A stretch of 64,000 bases of DNA from Cryptomeria japonica (GCF_030272615.1 NC_081415.1:105413796-105477795), one strand, 5' to 3'. Shown: positions 10,521-21,988, counted from the stretch's first letter. Notes: generated by a model from the letters alone, not told the origin. Made by a program: numbers and translations.

Positions 10521-10580
10521 ATATATTATATATATATTAGTAGACTTTATTAGAATAATATATATATATATATATTGATT
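10451..10580. repeat. AT dinucleotide microsatellite with duplicated flank
   Basis: Long (TA)n runs occupy about 10473-10533 and 10558-10575. The flank ATTAGTAGACCTTATTAGAA (10451-10470) recurs with one change before the second run, so the whole unit was duplicated. Confidence 0.9.
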
Positions 10581-10834
10581 GCTTTAGAAGAATCAACAGT
10601 GATTCTATGTTATTGAATCAATAGGGAGTTTGTCCAAGTTATTTCAAAGGGAATAAAAACTACTTGAAATAACTCGAACTAGAGAGCAATTTTCTCTATT
10701 TCATTCTATTTATATCTCGTAAAGAAAAGGGCATAACTAGGCCTATTAGATAGTTTCCAATCCATTTGGAAGGTTCTGGAGGGCTTGGAAAGTAGGCTGT
10801 ATTTTTATTATAGTAGTAATATCAACATTGATCC

Positions 10835-10890
10835 CAGGGGGTACAAATTTCTGATAAACATATAGAAATTATTGTGTGCCAAATTAATAG
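10835..10890 (+). pseudogene. rpoC2: Plastid rpoC2 fragment
   Basis: The frame reads QGVQISDKHIEIIVCQINS, which matches the conserved QGV.I.DKHIEIIVRQM segment of the plastid RNA polymerase beta'' subunit. Only about 55 bp are recognisable. The stretches on either side (10581-10834 and 10891-11126) show no feature I can name. Confidence 0.75.
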
Positions 10891-11126
10891 TAGGGGCCAC
10901 CCACCCCCCCTACCATTCTATAGGCTCCCTGGTTGGTCTACTTCTTGAGATATTCTACTCTTCTTTCTCATGTGGGAGTTGGAACTAATTCCTATTTACC
11001 TACTTTTATCCATGTGGGGGGGAAAAAGACATCTATATTTGGCCATAGTATGAGGACCTCCTTCCCTTCTACCCACTCTCCATTCACACGGGAAACAAAG
11101 TGGAAGGCTGAGACTAACTACCGGGG

Positions 11127-11242
11127 GCTCCAACAGGAAAGAAAGATGTGAACAATTGCCCTAAATAACTCTAGTTAGGGTTCAGGCTCCAGTAGGAAAG
11201 ATGTGAACAATCTCCCTAAATAACTCTAGTTGGGGTTCAGGA
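11127..11242. repeat. Tandem duplication of about 58 bp inside the organelle block
   Basis: The unit GGCTCCA(A/G)(C/T)AGGAAAG...GATGTGAACAAT...CCCTAAATAACTCTAGTT occurs twice in a row with a few differences. No coding role is apparent. Confidence 0.8.
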
Positions 11243-11415
11243 TGGCTGCTTCTGCATGCTGGGTGGGTAACCTGAGTTGGACCATCACCTCCTTCCCGTG
11301 AAAGGAAGTTATTGATTGGTTGACATAGAGATATGGCTCATATTATATTGTTGAATAACAAGCCTTATGTGTATGCTTGGGAGCTTCTAATGATTAAATA
11401 AACCAAGTTATAACC

Positions 11416-11554
11416 ATAACCACAATTTTAGAAATACGCAAAAGTGCAAGCCTATGGAATCATTTTTGCGATTGGATCACTAGCACTGAAAACCGTCTTT
11501 ACATTGGATGGTTCGGTGTCTTGATGATTCCTACCCTATTGACTACAACCTCCT
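11416..11554 (+). pseudogene. psbA: Plastid psbA 5' fragment
   Basis: About 45 codons match the N-terminus of photosystem II protein D1, starting at the mutated initiator (ATA for ATG at 11416). Diagnostic runs are [20 protein letters not shown] and [12 protein letters not shown]. The match ends abruptly near 11554. Only the first eighth of the gene is present, so it is a relic. Confidence 0.92.
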
Positions 11555-12921
11555 TGTGATGCGTTTGCATCTCAATCTGAGACGGGCTACTTATATAGGG
11601 CGAGCGGTAAAGACAAGTGCTCTAGGCTTAATAAAAGACAATCTACCTACCTACCCTATACAAGCGTTCCAGGCAAAAAAGTAATGCAAGTGGGAAATGA
11701 AGCTTGAGCCTTCTCCAATCCTTCTTTTTTGTTTCAGGTATTTTTCATCTTTTTCCACCCATCCCGTGCAGGAGGGGAAGTTTGCAAAACACCTTCCCCT
11801 CCTGACATAGCTCTTTGGTATTATAAGCGTTTGGTCCATTTGTTTAGCTAACCATCCTTATGACTAGAAGGATAGTACTCTATTTCCCTAACTTTCTTTC
11901 TTGCCCAACTAACTATGAGAACGAGAAAGGGTTGAGAACATAATAACTCCCACCTCCTTATTTCGAGCATTCGCATCTTTCCTGCTAATTGTTTAGCTGG
12001 GTGAGAGGGAATTATGGCATTTAGCTCCAGATTGTTCGGTCCATTCTGAACCCCCAGTTACTTGGCCCTACTATTATATTATCGCCTATAGAATGGTAGG
12101 GGATTGGCCACCTAGTAGTCTACTCCCCAGTGAACAGCCATACTTTATTAACTCATCTAACATGTCGCACCAACTATAACAAGTTACTCCACGGCTATCC
12201 TCCCACCCACCCCGTAAACACCACTCCTTTCCTTTCCTTCCATTCAATCAACATAAAATTAGAAGCCCTACAATTCTATGGAGGGGAGCTAGAGTTCTTA
12301 AATTGGGTTGGGCCATCCATCTTCTGAATCCGGTCTGCCTGGTTCTCATCACTATGGAAGCAGCCATGCGGGTTGAATTGGAACATGGCAATTTTTCAAC
12401 AATTCTCTAAATTTTCTTTCCCCTGGAGGGCAATTGAATTATCGTCGGCTAGCTGACAAAGATCGTAAAGATGAACAAAGGGATAGATCTAGCTCTTGCA
12501 CCCCTACAATTTCCCTAGGGGTGGCCTTTGTTGGTTCATGGCGGGAACGGAGGTGGGTGGGGCTTGGGGTAGGGGTAGGCTAGGAATAAGACAACTTGTC
12601 TTGGTGGGTGGGGTCCCTTGCCCCTAGTTACTCCTCCCATGGGGGGCCGGGGGTATGTGTCCCTCATCCCTTTGTCCCTTCTAGCCAATAAAAATAACTT
12701 GTCCTTGTCCTTGTCCTTTGTAATAGTAGGGGGCAACCAGCTAATCTACTAACGTAATACACTATCCTTTTATCTCCATCCAATGATGATAGAATTGGAT
12801 CAATTAGTTCTATCCTATCAGACCCAGCACACTGCTTGCTTGCACTAATAGATACTAGTGCTTGCTATATGACCATTACCCACGGGTTGTTATATTTCAC
12901 CATAAAATTTTAACAAAAAAG
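11555..12921. other. Unassigned part of the organelle-derived block
   Basis: About 1.4 kb with no gene I can identify on either strand. It includes G/GT-rich low-complexity sequence at 12535-12720 (GGTGGGTGGGG-like). It is bounded by psbA and matK relics, so an organellar origin is likely. Mitochondrial DNA is a possible source of the unmatched part. Confidence 0.4.
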
Positions 12922-12999
12922 ATCTGGTTGCTGAAGGATTCTTTCATCCATTATGTGAGATATGGAGAAAGATCCCTTATATCCTCCCATGTGCCAGGC
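12922..12999 (+). pseudogene. matK: Plastid matK fragment
   Basis: The frame reads LLKDSFIHYVRYGERSLI followed by SSHVPGRG. KD.FIHYVRY is the conserved block near the start of the matK reverse-transcriptase-like/domain X region of the trnK intron maturase. Only about 75 bp remain. Its closeness to psbA and chlB relics fits the usual psbA-trnK/matK-chlB neighbourhood of gymnosperm plastomes, though orientations differ. Confidence 0.72.
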
Positions 13000-13031
13000 A
13001 GGGGTAAGTGACAATCTAGAGTTCAGGTCGT

Positions 13032-13159
13032 TACATTACATTGAAATAATCATCTCTTAGAGCAGCATGCATAATGGCATGCACATTTTTGAAAGAAATA
13101 GCTACTCGTAGGGTTCCAATATGAGCAGGACCAGCATACATCCAATAGGCTAATTTCAT
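13032..13159 (-). pseudogene. chlB: Plastid chlB 5' fragment
   Basis: On the minus strand from ATG at 13159 the frame reads [20 protein letters not shown], then [11 protein letters not shown] and DDYFNVM. This is the N-terminus of the B subunit of light-independent protochlorophyllide reductase. The match ends near 13032. The gene is absent from angiosperm plastids but kept by most gymnosperms, ferns and algae, so this relic informs on the host lineage. Two or three substitutions are visible. It is non-functional here. Confidence 0.92.
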
Positions 13160-13199
13160 AAATTAGACTTTATCTCTATCTCAATTTAATCTGTATCAT

Positions 13200-13330
13200 A
13201 ATGGAATTGATAAGTTCCATCTGCCCAAGTAAAAAACTGTTACAAAGAATGAAAAAGCTAATAGATTTAGGTAAGAAGCAACGTAAAATAAACCAAATTT
13301 GATACCTGAATATTCAGTTTGATAACCCGC
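13200..13330 (-). pseudogene. ndhA: Plastid ndhA exon 2 fragment
   Basis: Minus-strand frame [20 protein letters not shown], then LNLL and [13 protein letters not shown], is the conserved membrane core of plastid NADH dehydrogenase-like subunit 1. Mitochondrial nad1 differs at these positions (AGYNVEYS...), so the plastid gene is the better match. Pinaceae and Gnetales lack plastid ndh genes. Confidence 0.88.
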
Positions 13331-13405
13331 TACCTTGATTGAATGGATAAGGTGAGACCCTTTCTTTAACTTAACCCAAGAAGCTCTCTCTTTTCACAAC
13401 TAGGC

Positions 13406-13455
13406 AAGGACCCGTGTATTCAGGTCCAATGCGCTGTTGTATTCCGATAGATATT
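13406..13455 (-). pseudogene. ndhA: Plastid ndhA exon 1 fragment
   Basis: The minus-strand frame [14 protein letters not shown] matches the quinone-site loop ([13 protein letters not shown]) of plastid ndhA. Only about 50 bp are present, separated from the exon 2 piece by about 75 bp. Most of exon 1 and the intron have therefore been lost. Confidence 0.78.
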
Positions 13456-13585
13456 TTTCTTTCGAGCCATACAATAACTTAAGGATACATTTTTTAACTT
13501 GTGTGATCTCTAATGCATCTAGATATCCATTCGTTCCAGTATAAATCATAGCTATTTGTTCAACCAATACTATTGTCCATTGGAG
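13456..13585 (-). pseudogene. atpA: Plastid atpA C-terminal fragment
   Basis: The minus-strand frame [20 protein letters not shown] followed by TQVKK matches the C-terminal domain of the plastid ATP synthase alpha subunit ([24 protein letters not shown]). It abuts the ndhA relic directly. This is a junction between distant plastid genes and evidence for a mosaic. Confidence 0.85.
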
Positions 13586-14205
13586 ATGGATATGGAAGCT
13601 TTTCTATAGGAGGAATATAAATAGGAATAGGCTGGAATCAGTTCTTTATGGGAGCCTTCGATGTTGTTGGCATGTTACGTATAGAATCGGGCCCTATTAT
13701 TCTATTATTCAATAGGAGATTTCATCTTCACTTTTTTGATAACAAAATATCTTTTTATTGTCTATTCTCTCTATGTTTATAAATTAAATACAATTTAATT
13801 GGTTTATCTCTTTTCTGAGATTCCATCCGAGATCTAGAACTATTGCTTCCCACCCACCCAACCTTATGGTTGCTCCCACCCCTGCCTCGTATAACGTATA
13901 GCTTTAGGTTTAATATAGTAGCAGAATTGCAGACAGGTAACTATGATAGTTACCTACAATTTCCTATTAACATGCTAAATTATTTCTATGAGATATCCGG
14001 TGTGGAAGTAGGTTAGCATTTATTGATGGAAGGGCCAGCCCAACTAAAACAACCTATCCCTCCCTACTCGAGTTGTAAATGCGCTAGCTTGACCTATTGA
14101 TGGTAAGGGTAAGATTTCATCTTTCGAATCTCGATTGATCGAATCTTCCACCCTAGGTATTATTTCAAGATATTTTGTATATGAACCTCTTCAAACGGGT
14201 CTTAT
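13586..14205. other. Unassigned end of the organelle-derived block
   Basis: About 620 bp with no identifiable gene. At about 14206 the sequence rejoins the LTR of A (TTATTTAGTCCC...TCCAGCTCACCTTCC, as at 29001-29025 in the other LTR). Confidence 0.45.
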
Positions 14206-15070
14206 TATTTAGTCCCTATTCCAGCTCACCTTCCATCTCCACTTCATCTTCCCTTTGCCAACTCATCAAACATGTGGCTAAGGAAATTAATATTTCTTAA
14301 ATATTAATTCATCATTTATCTTCAACCTCCAAACTTAATGAAAATTGTGTACGTACACATATTTCTTAACCATTTCCTATATTCTCTCCAACACCCCTAC
14401 ATCTTAGGAAGGACTTGAGTCCACTTGTCCTCTCATGCCTAAATTTCCTCCAACCATCCCTAGATTCTCTCAGTTAGCAACCCAGTCAAGGTGAGATGAG
14501 TGACACTTGTCTTCTCCTTCCCCCTTTCTCTCAACCTTCACTTTTGCTCACAACCATCCAAAACTATAGATCTGATCATGACCATTGATCTGAGCTACAT
14601 CATCTAATCCTCTTAAAGTCTATGAAATCAAGAGCTTCAGTTGAGAGAGAGTTAGACTTCAAGAATCTTCAAGAGTCTTCAAATTGATCATATGCATCCG
14701 TGAGTTTTTGAAGAAAATAGAAAATATCAAATAGAAAATATCATATAACATTTTAGCATTCTCATTTAGCATTATCATGTTGCATTGCATATCATAGTAT
14801 TAGTTAACTACAAGTTATCAGTCCATTCTTCATATGCCATCTTGGAAGCCAACAGTGCATTGTCTGAGAGCACACCATCTGCAACCAAGAACAGTGGAGT
14901 TAGGACACAATGAGACATAAACCATGAAGGTAATAATAGTATTTCTATTTCATATGTACTTCATGTAGTTTCATTGGTTGAATTTGGATTTCCTATAGCA
15001 TTTCTATTTGTATTTTGTGAAACTAACTTATTGCAAGTAACATTCTGAGGATGAAATTCAAGCTCACACA
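14206..15070 (+). repeat. 5' LTR of element A, right fragment
   Basis: Resumes homology with the 3' LTR and ends AAGCTCACACA at 15070. Together with the left fragment it gives about 1.1 kb of LTR. It aligns to 29001-29901 and again to 29909-30279, because the other LTR carries an internal duplication. Confidence 0.87.
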
Positions 15071-15300
15071 TTTTGGCACACACCGTGGGGCTCATAGACC
15101 TCGCATATACATTTAAAAATCTCAAAAAAGTAAAATTTACACATTTGTAATGTAGATTCACACATGTGTGAATTTTGACAGTGCTTTTATTCGACAGGTT
15201 AGCGCATTTGCATCATAGGTTAGCACATATGTCATGTAGGTTAGCGCTTTTGTCTGAAAAACTGTGCATTTGCATCATAGGTTAGCACATATGTCATGTA
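15071..15300 (+). promoter_or_regulatory. Primer site and repeat-bearing leader of element A (left part)
   Basis: TTTTGGCACACACCGTGGGG follows the LTR end and is the candidate primer-binding region, similar to Tat/Ogre-type Gypsy leaders. From about 15198 a degenerate repeat begins (GGTTAGCGCATTTGCATCATA, GGTTAGCACATATGTCATGTA, GGTTAGCGCTTTTGTC...), about 20-25 bp per unit. Copia C interrupts it at GGTTA; it continues at 21989-22190. Confidence 0.7.
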
Positions 15301-15305
15301 GGTTA

Positions 15306-16365
15306 TGTTAGGTCCAGGAGACAACTGAGAGGGGGGGTGAATCAGCTGTCTAATAAATTCAAACCAAAAACCAATTAACCAACTTAATGCTTAATACCAG
15401 TAAACTAGTTAAGTATGCCGTTAGACAGTGTTAACAGTAAATTGCTATACCGGTAAAGATTAATGAATGAAACATAAATATAAAGTTATCCACAACACAT
15501 AACACCAATATTTGTACGTGGAAACCCTGTAAGGGGAAAAACCATGGTGGGAAACCTTACCCACAATCAGATGATACTACTACAAATAGTAAGTGTACAT
15601 AAATGGGGTCTGCACATGCAGAAAGGCCAACAGCCTAGAGCTCATTGCTCAATCACAAAATGGGAGTCACACTGACTACAGTTAGATGGTTAAATCCAAT
15701 AAGAATGTACTACACAAAATAGCATCTTCATATGCTGGGTTCAGTACCGGTGTAATGCTGATATGCTTCTACAAAAACCTAGCTTCACCTTCAAATGATG
15801 TCTTCGCATATACCTTTGCTTAATCTCGCATATACCTTCTCACAATTCTTTTTCGCATTCCACATTTGATCTTACAAATAAGATCTTACACTTATACCAT
15901 ACCCTAAGACCAATTTTAGTAGGTCGGCTGTACAAGATATTACAATAAAAGCATTTTACAAACAATATAATATCTGATGCAATAACTGATTAAACATGTT
16001 GGCTTAATGCATTTACAACAATAATAAATCATCTCCATAGCATGCCATGCTGATCTGGAAAAGATAAACCTACCGGTGTAACCCTATGTAACCCTGGACC
16101 TATTTGCCGGTAAAAGCAAATATGCAAATATGAATATACCAATGATTAATTATTCAAAACAAAGTGTCCACATGATGTCTTCGATATTACCAAGTGTCTT
16201 CCATATTATTCCAAGTGCCGGTGATCATTATATCCTGCTGGTGAACCATATACCAGTAACTATGCAATAGTTACTTGCTTGCTGGTGAATGTTGCTGGAT
16301 CTCCAAAGTGCTAGTGTTCTGGTAGGTGTTGACATCAATGACAAAACCATACCAAAATACCAACA
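15306..16365 (-). repeat. 3' LTR of Copia C
   Basis: Plus-strand ends TGTTAGGTCCAGGAGAC...AAAATACCAACA; the minus-strand LTR therefore starts TGTTGGTATTTTGG. It aligns with 20930-21988 with scattered substitutions. Confidence 0.94.
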
Positions 16366-16379
16366 ATCTCCCCCTTTGG
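16366..16379 (-). promoter_or_regulatory. Polypurine tract of Copia C
   Basis: The minus strand reads GCCAAAGGGGGAGAT directly before the 3' LTR. The same CAATGCCAAAGGGGGAGAT box precedes the 3' LTR of D and, as GGGGGATAT, an LTR at 59280. Confidence 0.9.
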
Positions 16380-16722
16380 CATTGATGGCAACACAAGATG
16401 GAAAAACCATCAAAGTGCCAAAACAGAAATGCCAAATACCAAAAACCAACAGTCTCTCCCCCTGGGAGCAACATGTGTTTATCCAAAGTTTAATTTTCAA
16501 TCAATCTTTCTACCAATCTCTCCTCAAAAGATAATGTGTTTTTCCATAGATATCTCTCCCCCTTTGACGTCAAATGCCAAAGTTACAAAAATCAAGTTCA
16601 TATACAAAATACCAATCAATTCAATATACCAACTACTCCCCCTGAGAAGTAGCTTCCTCATCAAAGACCAGAGTAAAAGATTTTTCTTTCAATTCTACCA
16701 GTTGATGACAATCATCAACTAT

Positions 16723-19700
16723 CTAAGTCTGTACCAATGGTGGTATGACTCCAAGTTGATCTCTGAGATATTCAAAAGTCTCCTTAGGCAAAGGTTTTTT
16801 GAAAATATCTGCAAGCTATTCTTTAGTATTCACATAAACCAGTTTTATCTCCTTTTCTTCAACTTTTTCCCTTAGAAAATTCAATTTGATAGAAACATGT
16901 TTTGTTTTAGAGTGTAATATCAGAATCTTAGATATATCAATTGTTGCAGTGTTATCACAATATATAGTAATAGGTTCTTTGCATTTTACCTTTATGTCTT
17001 TCAACATTTTCTTAAGCCATAGTACCTGTGTACAATTAGTTGCTGCTGCAACATATTCTGATTCTGCTGCTGATAAAGATGTACAACTTTGTTTCTTACT
17101 CAACCAAGAAACTAATATCTTTCCAAGAAAGAATGCTCCTCCAGTGGTGCTTTTTCTATCATCCACATCTCCTGCCCAATTTGCATCTGTGTATGCACAT
17201 AGATCAAAATTTTCATCTCTAGGATACCATAATCCATTATTTGTTATGCCTTGTAAGTACCAGAAAATCCTTTTTACTGCTGATTCATGATTTTCCCTAG
17301 GATTACTTTGAAATCTAGAAACAATACATACTGCATTCATAATATCAGGCCTGGTTTGTGTCAAATACAGTAAACCTCCTATCATAGATTTGTATCTAGT
17401 TGGATTAACAGGTGTAGATTCATCCCTTTGAGATAATTTGTCATTTGTAGTCATAGGTGTGCCTACCGGTTTAGAGCTCTCCATCCCAAATTTCTTTAGT
17501 AATTCTTTCAAGTACTTGGATTGACTCAAAAATATACCTTTATCAGTCTGTGAAATCTGCAATCCTAAAAAGAATTTTATTTCTCCAATCATAGACATTT
17601 CAAATTCTTGCTACATTTTAATAGAAAATTCCTTACATAATCCATCTTCTCCTCCAAAGATTATATCATCAACAAATACTTCTATAATCAAGATGTCATC
17701 ATTAGTTATTTTGTAATATAGATTGTTGTCTGCATTTCCTTTAGTAAAATCAATCTTTAAAAGATATTTATCCAACCTTGCATACCAAGCTCTTGGGGCT
17801 TGTTTCAATCCATATAGAGCTTTTCTTAACCTGCAAACCATATCATTGTCATCTGTCAAAGAAAATCCATTAGGCTGTTCAATATAGACTTCCTCTTCAA
17901 GATCTCCATTTAAGAATGCACATTTAATATCCATTTGATAAACTTTGTAGTCCTTGTGACCTGTAAAAGCCAAGAATAATCTGACTGCCTCAATTCTGGC
18001 TATCGGTGCAAACGTTTCATTCTAATCAACTCCTTCTTTATGAGAATATCCCTTACACACTAGTCTTAATTTGTTTCTGACAACCTTACCATCTTCATTT
18101 AGTTTGTTTCTAAATACCCATTTGGTTCCAATTACATTTTTATCTTTAGGCTAGGGAACTAATGTCCAAGCATTATTTTTCTCAATTTGTCCTAATTCTT
18201 CTTCCATAGCTTTAATCCAAAATTTATCTTCACATGCCTCATTGATAGATGATGGTTCAATTTGACAAATAAGACATACCTCTTCATTTTCCAATCTTCC
18301 TCTTGTCATAACTCTTTTAAATTTGTTTCCAATTATCTGATCTTCAGAATGATTCAATCTTATATACCGGGGTGTCTTAGTTTGCTGTTTTTCTTCAATT
18401 ACTGTGGAATCCTCTGATGGTACCGGGGTAATTGGATCTTCATTCTGTACTGGTCGATTTAGTGTAGGTTCATTTGTCACAATTTCTATTGCTGGTTCAG
18501 AGTCTATATACCTTGAAGTTCCTCTGAATTGTTCATCAATCTTTACATTTGTACTCTCAACAATTTTCTGCAATCTTTTATTAAAACATCTATATGCCTT
18601 GCTCTTAGATGAATAACCAAGAAATATTCCTTCATCACTTCTAGGATCAAATTTGCCAATATACTCATCTCTTCTAATATAACATTTACTTCCAAAAATT
18701 TTGAAATACTTAAGAGTAGGAGTGTTACCAAACCATAGTTCATGAGGGGTCTTACCGGTTTCACCTTTGATGTGAACTTTGTTGAATGTATAGACAAAAG
18801 TGCTAATTTCTTCTCTCCAATACACGTGGTAAATTTGCTTAAGATAACATACTTCTTGCTGCGTCCAAGATAGTTCTATTTTTCCTTTCAACAACTCCAT
18901 TTTGCTGTGGTGTCTAAGGTGCTGATAACTGTCTTTTGATTCCATTCACTTCATAGAATGTATAAAAGTCTTTAGATGTGAATTCTCCTCCTTGATCTGA
19001 TCTTAAACATTTGATTTTCTTACCGATTTCATTTTCAACCATTGCTTTGAACAGTTTGAACTTTCTAAATGCTTCTGATTTTTCTCTGAGAAAAGTAACC
19101 CAACACATTCTAGAATAATCATCAATAATTAGCATGAAATATCTATCACCTTGTAAGCTTTTAGTTCTAGCTAGACCACATAAATCAACGTGAATTAGAT
19201 CAAGAGCATTATTGAATTTTTCTGGAATACTTTTGAAACTAGCTCTAACTTGTTTTCCAAATTGACATTCCTTACAAATCGTATTCTGAGGTTTCACAAT
19301 TTTAGGTAGATCTCTAACTGCCTTAGAAGTACTAATTTTTACCATGCAATCAAAGTTTACATGACATAGTCTCTTATGCCATAACCAACTTTCATCTATA
19401 TGTGCAATTAAGCATGTCTTTTCGCTGTTATTCAAATGAAAGATATTACCTCTAGTTTGATTACCGGTTGCAATTTCCAAACCAGTTCTATTCATGATTT
19501 TGCATTTTCCATTCTTAAATTGTAACTGAAATCCCTTCTCAACTAATTGACCAACACTTAAAAGATTATGCTTCAATCCTTCAACATAGTAGACATTGTC
19601 AGTGTTATGCTTACCATCAAGAGATATTGAACCCTTACCTTTGATTGAACAGGCTTTGTCATCTCCAAATCTTATTAAACCTCCATTGTATTCTTGAAAG

Positions 19701-20873
19701 TTCAAGAATTTACCTTTGTCTCATGTCATATGATGTGAGCATCTTGAGTCAATGATCCATTCATCCTTTACGTCAATTTTAGCTGCTAGGGCTTGTTCTA
19801 CTAGTTGAGCAGTAGGTGCCGGTTGATCTTCTGTTATAGTGACAAAAACCCATCCATTGTCTGCTGGATCCTCATCAGAATCATTAGTTACACCTTCATC
19901 AACAATGTAACAAGATTTGTCTTTGTTCTTCTTAAATTTGTATCTCTGATATTTAGGATTAGGCTTGTATGTTCTTCTAGCTTCTTCTCTCAGTCTAGCA
20001 TGTCTATCAGGGCAGCTCGAAGCCATATGACCAATCTTATTGTAGTTGAAACATTTAAGGGTGCTTTACCTTCATACTTACTTCCAACTGGACCTTTTGG
20101 CATTTTTCTTGCAAATAGTGCTTCAAGCTCTTCAAGCTCTTCATTCTCCTTCCTAGTTTCTTCAAGTTCTCTTGCATAAAAGGATTTCCAGTCTAATTTG
20201 TCAAATGATGGAGCAAATGATGTTGATGCTTTAAAGGCCAAATCTATCTTTATAGTAGCAATAGGACCAAACTCCTCAATTTCAAAAGCTGAAAGTTTTT
20301 CAATCAATGTATCCCTAGTTACTGATGTATTAGGCATTGTTCTCAATCATTTATAGTAGTAACCTTCATTTTATATGTCAGTGGAAATCCTCTTAAGATT
20401 TTTGAAACAATTTCATCCTCACTCAAAGTTCCTCCACAACATTTAATACCTAAAACAATTTCATTTACTCTTTCCATAAAAGCAAAAATTCTTTCATCTT
20501 CTTCCATTTTCAGATGTTCATACTTGACTTGGAAGGTTTCAAGTTTTGCAATCTTGACTATGGAATCTCCTTCATTAAGTGTTTCCAAATGATCCCAAAT
20601 AGCTTTAGCAGTAGACCTATCTGATAATCCCATGATTTGTTGATCTGATAATGCGCTAAAAAGTGCTTCTCTTACTTTGCAATCATTCTCCTCATCCTTA
20701 GCTAAGGTAGTTGGAGCAGTCTGACCAGCTACAACAGTAGTATAACCATTCTTTGTAACTTCCCATATGTCTTTACCAATACAATTTAGATGTGTCTCCA
20801 TCCTGATCTTCCATATCCCATAATTGGTTCCATCAAGTTTAGGACTGTCCTTCCTAAAATAATTAGTAGTCAT
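16723..20873 (-). pseudogene. Copia C gag-pol polyprotein with stops and frameshifts
   Basis: Minus strand from ATG 20873 to a TAG at 16723-16725. Gag (20873 to about 20060, motif SPKLDGTNYGIWKIRMETHL) has a one-base frameshift near 20345 and another just before the zinc knuckle near 20050. The knuckle CFNYNKIGHMASSC has lost its second Cys. The protease near 19735 reads DSRCSHHM, with Arg in place of the catalytic-loop Gly. GAG-pre-integrase (LWHKRLCHVNFD) and integrase (HVDLCG, IDDYSRMCWVTF, RSDQGGEF) occupy 19705-18914, then a frameshift near 18930. RT follows ([24 protein letters not shown] near 17665), then RNase H (YTDANWAGD, AAESEYVA) and the C-terminus to 16723. In-frame stops include 19721 (TGA) and 18148, 17608 and 16816 (TAG). 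It is not functional. Confidence 0.93.
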
Positions 20874-20914
20874 TGGATCTCCTCAAGTTGTTAAACTTCT
20901 GGAAAAGAGGACTA

Positions 20915-20927
20915 AGCTCTGATACCA
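20915..20927 (-). promoter_or_regulatory. Primer-binding site of Copia C
   Basis: The minus strand reads TTGGTATCAGAGC two bases after the LTR end, complementary to initiator tRNA-Met. Confidence 0.93.
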
Positions 20928-20929
20928 AT

Positions 20930-21988
20930 TGTTAGGTCCTAGAGACAACTGAGAGGGGGGGGTGAATCAGTTATCTAATAAATTCAAACCAAAAACCAAT
21001 TAACCAACTTAATGCTTAATACTGATAAACTAGTTAAGTATGTTGGTAGATAGTGTTAACAGTAAATTGCTATACCGGTAAAGATTAATGCATGAAACAT
21101 AAACATAAAGTCATCCACAACACAACACCAATATTTGTACGTGGAAACCTTATAAGGGGAAAAACCACGGTGGGAAACCTTACCCATAATCAGATGATAC
21201 TACTGTAGATAGTAAGTGTACATAAATGGGGTCTACACATGCAGAAAGGCCAACAGCCTAGAGCTCACTGCTCAATCACAAAATGGGAGTCACACTGACT
21301 ACAGTTGGATGGTTAAATCCAATAAGAATGTACTGCACAAAATAACATCTTCATATGCTAGATTCAGTACCGGTGTAATGCTGATATACTTCTACAAAAA
21401 CCTAGCTTCACCTTCAAATGATGTCTTCGTGTATACCTCTACTTAATCTCACATATACCTTCTCATAATTCTTTTTTGCATTCCACATTCGATCTTACAA
21501 ATAAGATCTTACATTTATACCATACCCTAAGACCAATTTTAGTAGGTCGTCTCTACAAGATATTACAATAAATTTTTTTTACAAACAATATAATATCTGA
21601 TGCAATAACTGATTAAACATGTCGGCTTAATGTATTTACAACAATAATAAATCATCTCCATAGCGTGCCATTCTGATCTGGAAAAGATAAACCTGCCGGT
21701 GTAACCCTATGTAACCCTGAACCTATTTTCCAGTAAAAGCAAATATGCAAATATGAATATACCAATGATTAATTCTTCAAAACAAAGTGTCCACATGATG
21801 TCTTCGATATTACCAAGTGTCTTCAATATTATTCCAAGTGCTGGTGATCATTATATCCTGTCGGTGAACCATATACTAGTAATTGTGCAATAGTTACTCG
21901 CTTGCCGGTGAATGTTACTGGATCTCCAAAGTGCTAGTGTTCTAGTAGGTGTTGACATCAATGACAAAACCATACCAAAATACCAACA
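20930..21988 (-). repeat. 5' LTR of Copia C
   Basis: Plus-strand ends TGTTAGGTCCTAGAGAC...AAAATACCAACA, 1,059 bp. It is followed by the GGTTA target duplicate and the continuing leader repeats of element A. Confidence 0.94.

Larger units (their letters stand above)
9771..14205. other. Organelle-derived mosaic (NUPT-like) inserted in the LTR of A
   Basis: About 4.4 kb has no counterpart in the other LTR of A. It contains short but clear relics of at least eight plastid genes: atpF exon 1, trnF, rpoC2, psbA, matK, chlB, ndhA exons and atpA. Several lie back to back in an order not expected of one continuous plastid segment. Frames are mostly preserved over 50-140 bp but carry substitutions, so the transfer is old. 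Between the relics is sequence I cannot place, including GT/GGG-rich stretches. It could be plastid DNA rearranged on entry to the nucleus, or mitochondrial DNA already carrying plastid pieces. chlB and ndhA point to a gymnosperm or seedless-plant organelle. Confidence 0.82.
15306..21988 (-). mobile_element. Copia element C, complete but decayed
   Basis: A 6.68-kb minus-strand Ty1/Copia element bounded by perfect 5-bp target duplications GGTTA (15301-15305 and 21989-21993). It has two LTRs of 1,060 and 1,059 bp, an initiator-Met-type primer site, gag-pol and a purine tract. It sits inside the leader repeats of A, so it is younger than A. By sequence it belongs with elements F and G (shared zinc-knuckle CNKIGHxASxCP and DDYSRM integrase motifs). 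Scattered LTR differences and several stops and frameshifts make it older than B. Confidence 0.95.

Noticed and set aside
12536-12736. Pro/Gly-rich 66-codon frame
   Set aside because: Low-complexity GGGTGGG sequence inside the organelle block, with no homology that I recognise.
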